NCBI RefSeq assembly: GCF_016862395.1
Contig: NZ_BOMW01000087.1
Coordinates: 1 to 34,594, forward strand
Direction: 5' to 3'
Origin: Actinoplanes siamensis
GTDB taxonomy: Bacteria > Actinomycetota > Actinomycetes > Mycobacteriales > Micromonosporaceae
DNA: 34,594 nucleotides
Under the pieces are notes generated by a model, which saw nothing but the letters and a program-made list of their open reading frames with translations, did no database searches and was not told the origin of the DNA. Within the stretch, counting starts at the first letter, position 1. Each line of letters begins with the position of its first letter. The position numbers and the translations under genes are program-made. Below, piece after piece: positions 31,064 through 34,594 of this stretch.

Positions 31064-34000
31064 TCAGGCGAAAACGTCCTGCTGGTAGCGACCCGATTCT
31101 TCCAGCGAGCGCAGCCACTGCTCGGCCTGCTCCGGCGTCGACCCGGTGCGCCGCTGGTGCAGCGCCAGCAGTTCCCCACGGACCGCCGGTGCCATCCGGG
31201 CGCCGTCGCCGCAGAGGTAGACGTGAGCGTCGCGTTCCAGCAGATCCCACAGCTCGTCGCCGGCCGCGGCCAGAGCGTCCTGGACGTACCGGTGCGGGTG
31301 TCCCGGCACGGCCGAGAACGCCAGGTGCAGGTCGGCGACGCCGTCGGCGGCCCACTGCTGCATCTCACCGCGGTACAGCCAGTCGTGCTCGGGGTGCCGG
31401 CAACCGTAGAACAGCTTCGCCGGACCACGCTCGGCGAGCAGCGCGCGTTCCTGCAGGAAGCCACGCAGCGGGGCGAAGCCGGTGCCCGGTCCGATCAGGA
31501 TCATCGGGGTGGCCGGGTCGGCGGGCGGACGGAACGGCGGGGCCGGGACACGCACGTGCCCGAAGAACTGGTCTCCGGGCTGGAGCCGGGCCAGGTACTG
31601 CGAGCACATCCCGCGGTAGCGGCCGTTGCCGGTACGCGACGGCCCATCCACCAGCCCGACGGTGACGGTGACCAGCGACGGATCGATCTTCGGCGACGAC
31701 GAGACGGAGTAGAACCGCGGCTTGATCGTGCCGACCAGCTCCAGGAAGACACCGAACGGGAGCTCGATGGCCGGGAACCGTTCCAGCATGCCGAGAACCG
31801 AGACGCGCTTGGCGAACACCTCATCGGCGTACGCCTGACGCGCCTCGTCCGTGTCCGCGGTCCAGGCCGCCAGTTGCCGGGACGTCCACGGGCAACCGGT
31901 GTGCTGGGCCAGCGTCGCGATCTGGCCCCGGGTGGCCGGATCCTGTAGCTCGACGAAGTCGGTGAGCAGCAACTGGGCGGTGACCGGCACGTCGATCGGC
32001 AGGCCGGTCGGCCGCTCGCCATCCTGGCTCAGCCGTACCACCAGCTCACCGGAGACCCGCAGCGTACGCAGCGCCCAGCCGACCAGTTCCGGGTCGTTCT
32101 TGGCATAAACGGCCAGGTGGTCTCCAGCAGCGTAGGAGACACCCGCGGGCAGGCGTACGGTGATCGACTTGACGCCTGCCCGGGGCGTCTCGCTGTTGAA
32201 GTTCCAGAGCCCGGCCGGGTCACTGACCAGTTCCTCGACGGAGACCACGGTGATCGGGTACGCCTGCTCGGACACCACCGCCGGCCGCACCTGGTCCTCG
32301 CCGAGCACTTCGACCCGGTATCGCGGGCCCGCGGCGCCGGTGGGCGAACTGGCGCCGTATTGCGCGGCGAGCGCCGTCCACAACCTGTCCAGCCAGGCGG
32401 TGGCCATGCCGTCGAAGTCGCCGGCCGCGTCGGTCTCACCGCGTTCCACCACCGGCGTGGCACCGGCGGCTTCCAGCTTGGCGGCCACCCGCCGGGGGTA
32501 CGCCTGATAGGTAGCCCACTGGGTGTTGCCGTTGCCGAGCACCGCGTACCGGACACCGGTCAGGGCGCCGGCCGGGATCGTCAGGTCGTCGAAGTGCTGG
32601 GCGTTGTCCGGCGCCTTGCCGTTGTAGCTGGACGTGACGACCGCGAGCAGGCCGTCGGCGGGCAGGTCGCCAGCCAGCTCGTCGAGGGTCTGCACGGTCA
32701 CGTCGAAGCCGGAGCGCCGGGACCGGTCGGCGAGCTGCTGGGCCAGGTCCTCCGAGGTGCCCAGGTTGGACCCGTACGCCACCCGCATCCGTACCCCGGT
32801 GGCCTGGACCTGCGCCGCCTCGGCAGCCGCGGCCTGCGCGGCGGTCGGCGACGCCGCGAGGCGCTCGTGGTCCTGCCGGACCCGTACCCGCAGCCGGAAG
32901 CCCTCGGGTTTGATCGTCAGGGTCTGCTTGATCTGGAGCTGGTACCCGGCCGGGTCGGAGATCGCGAAACGCCGCAGGAGCATCGCGAGTGCCAGCCGGG
33001 CCTCGGTGAGCGCGAACTGGCGGCCGATGCAGGCCCGTTCACCGTTGCCGAACGGCTTGTAGGCGTGCGGGTGGTGGGTGGCCTTGCGCTCCGGCAGCCA
33101 CCGGTCGATGTCGAAGGCTTCCGGGTCCGGCCAGGCGGCCGGGTCGGTGTGCAACGGCTTCATCAGCACGGCGATCTTCTGGTGCGCCGGGATCTCGTAC
33201 TTGCCGGCGAGCGTGGTGGCCTTCCGCGACGCGAGACCGATGCCCGGGATCGGCGAGAGCAGCCGCAGTGTCTCGTCGAGGATCCGGGGAATCACGTCCA
33301 GCTTCATGATGGTCTCGTACGTCGGCACGGTGTCGCCCGGCAGCATCCGGTCCACTTCGGCGTAGGCCTGGGCCAGCACGTGCGGGTTGCGCAGCAGCAG
33401 GTGCAGCGCGAACGACAGGGTGCCGCTGGTGGTCTCGTGGCCGGCGATGAGGAAGGTGAGAACCTGGTTGCGGATGTTCTCATCGGACAGGGCCTCACCG
33501 GTGACCGGGTCGGTGGCGTCCAGCATGAGCCCGAGCAGGTCATTGGCTTTCTCCCCGCTGGCACGCCGGACGCGGATCACCTCGTCGACAGTTTCCTGCA
33601 TGACGGCGATGTCGGCCCGGTAGGCGGCGTCCGCCCGGCGCTTGAGACCGGTGACCACCGGCAGTTGCCGCGTCCGGTTCATCGCCTCGGTGAGCGCGTT
33701 GCCCATCGCCTGCAGGAACGGGTGCAACTCGGGCTTGTCGAAGGACTTGAACGCCTGCCCGAACCCGGCGAGCGTGATGGTGTCGAGCGCCAGCCGCGTC
33801 ATGTCGTCGCTGACGTCCACCTCGCCGCGCGCTTCCCACGCTCGCACGAGGTCCGTCGCCACCTCGAGCATCTGCGGGAAGTACGCCTTCATCGACCGCT
33901 GGCTGAAGGCCGGCAGCAGAATCCGGTGCGCCTGGCCCCACACCTCCTCTTCCCCGCGCGCGGTGAACAGCCCGTCACCGGCGAAGTCGCGGACGTGCGC

Positions 34001-34228
34001 CAGCGGGGGGTCGATCGGCTTGTAGAAGCGCGACTCGTCACAGACCTCGGCGACCAGGTCCGGGTCGTAGACGAAGATGACGTGCCGGCCGGCCAGGTTC
34101 AGCTTGAACAGGCCGCCGGGATTCTGTGCGGCGAGGTCGGCGAAGAACCGATGTGTGCCCTCCACCGGCACCTGCAGTCCATTGCCGACGATCGGCAGCC
34201 CGCGTGGGGTGGGAATCGCGGCGCTCAC
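31064..34228 (-). CDS. Self-sufficient CYP102-type cytochrome P450-reductase fusion
   Basis: 1054 aa, almost the length of P450 BM3 (1049). The heme domain has the I-helix AGHETTSG, the ExxR motif in DETLRL and FGNGERACIG with heme ligand Cys400, the same number as in BM3. The segment DESRFYK...VRDFAGDGLFT keeps the Phe corresponding to BM3 Phe87, the residue over the heme, while the Tyr51 position appears to be Phe. The FMN domain starts at VAYGSNLGTSEDLAQ. The FAD/NADPH part has RFYSVSSSP and IGPGTGFAPLRGF, and the protein ends YQQDVFA. Such enzymes hydroxylate fatty acids near the omega end. GTG 34228 has gaggagg upstream at normal spacing. A TetR remnant lies divergently upstream. A tailoring role in the cluster is possible, but the distance and the intervening glycosyltransferase argue against it. 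Confidence 0.95.
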   Translation of the reverse strand: MSAAIPTPRGLPIVGNGLQVPVEGTHRFFADLAAQNPGGLFKLNLAGRHVIFVYDPDLVAEVCDESRFYKPIDPPLAHVRDFAGDGLFTARGEEEVWGQAHRILLPAFSQRSMKAYFPQMLEVATDLVRAWEARGEVDVSDDMTRLALDTITLAGFGQAFKSFDKPELHPFLQAMGNALTEAMNRTRQLPVVTGLKRRADAAYRADIAVMQETVDEVIRVRRASGEKANDLLGLMLDATDPVTGEALSDENIRNQVLTFLIAGHETTSGTLSFALHLLLRNPHVLAQAYAEVDRMLPGDTVPTYETIMKLDVIPRILDETLRLLSPIPGIGLASRKATTLAGKYEIPAHQKIAVLMKPLHTDPAAWPDPEAFDIDRWLPERKATHHPHAYKPFGNGERACIGRQFALTEARLALAMLLRRFAISDPAGYQLQIKQTLTIKPEGFRLRVRVRQDHERLAASPTAAQAAAAEAAQVQATGVRMRVAYGSNLGTSEDLAQQLADRSRRSGFDVTVQTLDELAGDLPADGLLAVVTSSYNGKAPDNAQHFDDLTIPAGALTGVRYAVLGNGNTQWATYQAYPRRVAAKLEAAGATPVVERGETDAAGDFDGMATAWLDRLWTALAAQYGASSPTGAAGPRYRVEVLGEDQVRPAVVSEQAYPITVVSVEELVSDPAGLWNFNSETPRAGVKSITVRLPAGVSYAAGDHLAVYAKNDPELVGWALRTLRVSGELVVRLSQDGERPTGLPIDVPVTAQLLLTDFVELQDPATRGQIATLAQHTGCPWTSRQLAAWTADTDEARQAYADEVFAKRVSVLGMLERFPAIELPFGVFLELVGTIKPRFYSVSSSPKIDPSLVTVTVGLVDGPSRTGNGRYRGMCSQYLARLQPGDQFFGHVRVPAPPFRPPADPATPMILIGPGTGFAPLRGFLQERALLAERGPAKLFYGCRHPEHDWLYRGEMQQWAADGVADLHLAFSAVPGHPHRYVQDALAAAGDELWDLLERDAHVYLCGDGARMAPAVRGELLALHQRRTGSTPEQAEQWLRSLEESGRYQQDVFA

Positions 34229-34295
34229 AAGGGGCCTCCTCAGCCGTACGGTGTGGCTGGGAACCTTACGGCGCGGTGCGGGGGCCGGAAAGCCA

Positions 34296-34442
34296 GATGA
34301 TCAGCGTTTGACCAAGGACACAATTCTGGAAGCTGGTCCATCGATTGTGGATACCGACGGAATCGGCGCGCTCACCATGCGCAACCCGCTGCTGAGCTGG
34401 GTGTCGGCCCAAGTCGCGTCGGCTGTCATGCAATTTTTGTAA
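34296..34442 (+). pseudogene. Remnant of a TetR-family regulator
   Basis: The frame beginning near 34296 reads LTKDTILEAGPSIVDTDGIG then ALTMR, the first helix and turn of a TetR DNA-binding domain. After ALTMR the match moves to another frame (around 34381 onward), which reads QPAAELGVGPSR, the recognition-helix region, and then dissolves. A frameshift near 34380, followed by loss of the ligand-binding domain, is the simplest reading. No ATG and no ribosome site are clear. It lies divergently upstream of the CYP102 gene, where regulators of such P450s (for example Bm3R1 in Bacillus) are often found. Confidence 0.65.
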
Positions 34443-34593
34443 TCCGGTACTTGCCCACCGTAATTTGGTTCGGTAAGACTTTCCCGTCGAGCTTCGCGCC
34501 ATTCTGGGGCCGGCGGCGCGCCGAGGTCACCGCCTCCACGGACGTGCTCCGCAGGTCGCTCTTGACGCTCCTCGACCTTGTCCGCTGTCCGCA
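34426..34593 (-). CDS. Possible 3' end of a gene running out of the window
   Basis: On the minus strand an open frame enters from the right edge and stops at 34426-34428. The last residues read DGKVLPNQITVGKYRITKIA. Codon use there is much more A/T-rich at third positions than in the rest of the window (34430-34480 is the lowest-GC stretch at this end). No family is recognised. It could be an acquired gene or non-coding DNA, and it overlaps the TetR remnant by 17 bases. Confidence 0.25.
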   Translation of the reverse strand, partial: CGQRTRSRSVKSDLRSTSVEAVTSARRRPQNGAKLDGKVLPNQITVGKYRITKIA

Positions 34594-34594
34594 G

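Noticed and set aside
1..34594. tRNA, rRNA, replication origin or complete insertion sequence
   Set aside because: None was recognised by eye; a tRNA scan was not possible, so a tRNA in an intergenic gap cannot be fully excluded.

Overview
The window is very GC-rich, with strong third-position G/C bias and many GTG starts, as in an actinomycete chromosome. The style of the regulators, the PKS/NRPS genes and the DUF5988-like protein suggests Micromonosporaceae or a relative; this is an inference, since no rRNA or marker gene is present. Most of it is one end of a hybrid polyketide/non-ribosomal peptide biosynthetic cluster.

1-11.5 kb is the end of the assembly line. A left-truncated PKS module (AT-DH-ER-KR-ACP, malonyl-type AT, fully reducing) docks onto a one-module PKS (KS-AT-ACP, methylmalonyl-type AT, no reduction). 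Next comes a stand-alone NRPS (C-A-PCP) whose A domain has lost several core residues. There is no C-terminal thioesterase or reductase domain, so release must happen in trans. A strong double hairpin separates the PKS and NRPS genes.

11.5-15.6 kb holds accessory genes: a secreted DUF1579-like protein, then an apparent operon of an amino-acid N-monooxygenase (lysine/ornithine type), a type II thioesterase, and a class III aminotransferase-like protein that lacks the PLP-binding lysine. 15.6-17.3 kb is a divergent pair (DUF4097 protein and a two-HTH regulator) that may be unrelated to the cluster.

17.3-28.9 kb holds a second type II thioesterase behind two coupled mini-ORFs, a large AfsR-type SARP regulator, a small secreted protein ending in three DTWPWT repeats, a transthyretin/5-hydroxyisourate-hydrolase-fold protein without its catalytic residues, a 2-isopropylmalate synthase, a LAL-type LuxR regulator, a 4'-phosphopantetheinyl transferase with an abnormal 3' end, and a DUF5988-like small protein.

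28.9-34.6 kb is probably outside the core cluster: a membrane GT2 glycosyltransferase, a self-sufficient CYP102-type P450-reductase fusion, a frameshifted TetR remnant upstream of it, and a possible partial gene at the right edge.

Working model (inference): the SARP and LAL regulators switch on the PKS/NRPS line; the PPTase primes its carriers; the type II thioesterases edit it or help release; the N-monooxygenase supplies or makes an N-hydroxylated diamino acid; the extra isopropylmalate synthase supplies leucine or a branched 2-oxo acid. The most unusual stretch is 22.1-23.0 kb, where a triple-repeat secreted peptide is divergent from a transthyretin-fold protein with no catalytic residues. 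The cluster also contains several enzyme homologues missing key residues (A domain, aminotransferase, hydroxyisourate hydrolase), so it is either partly decayed or uses these folds in new ways.
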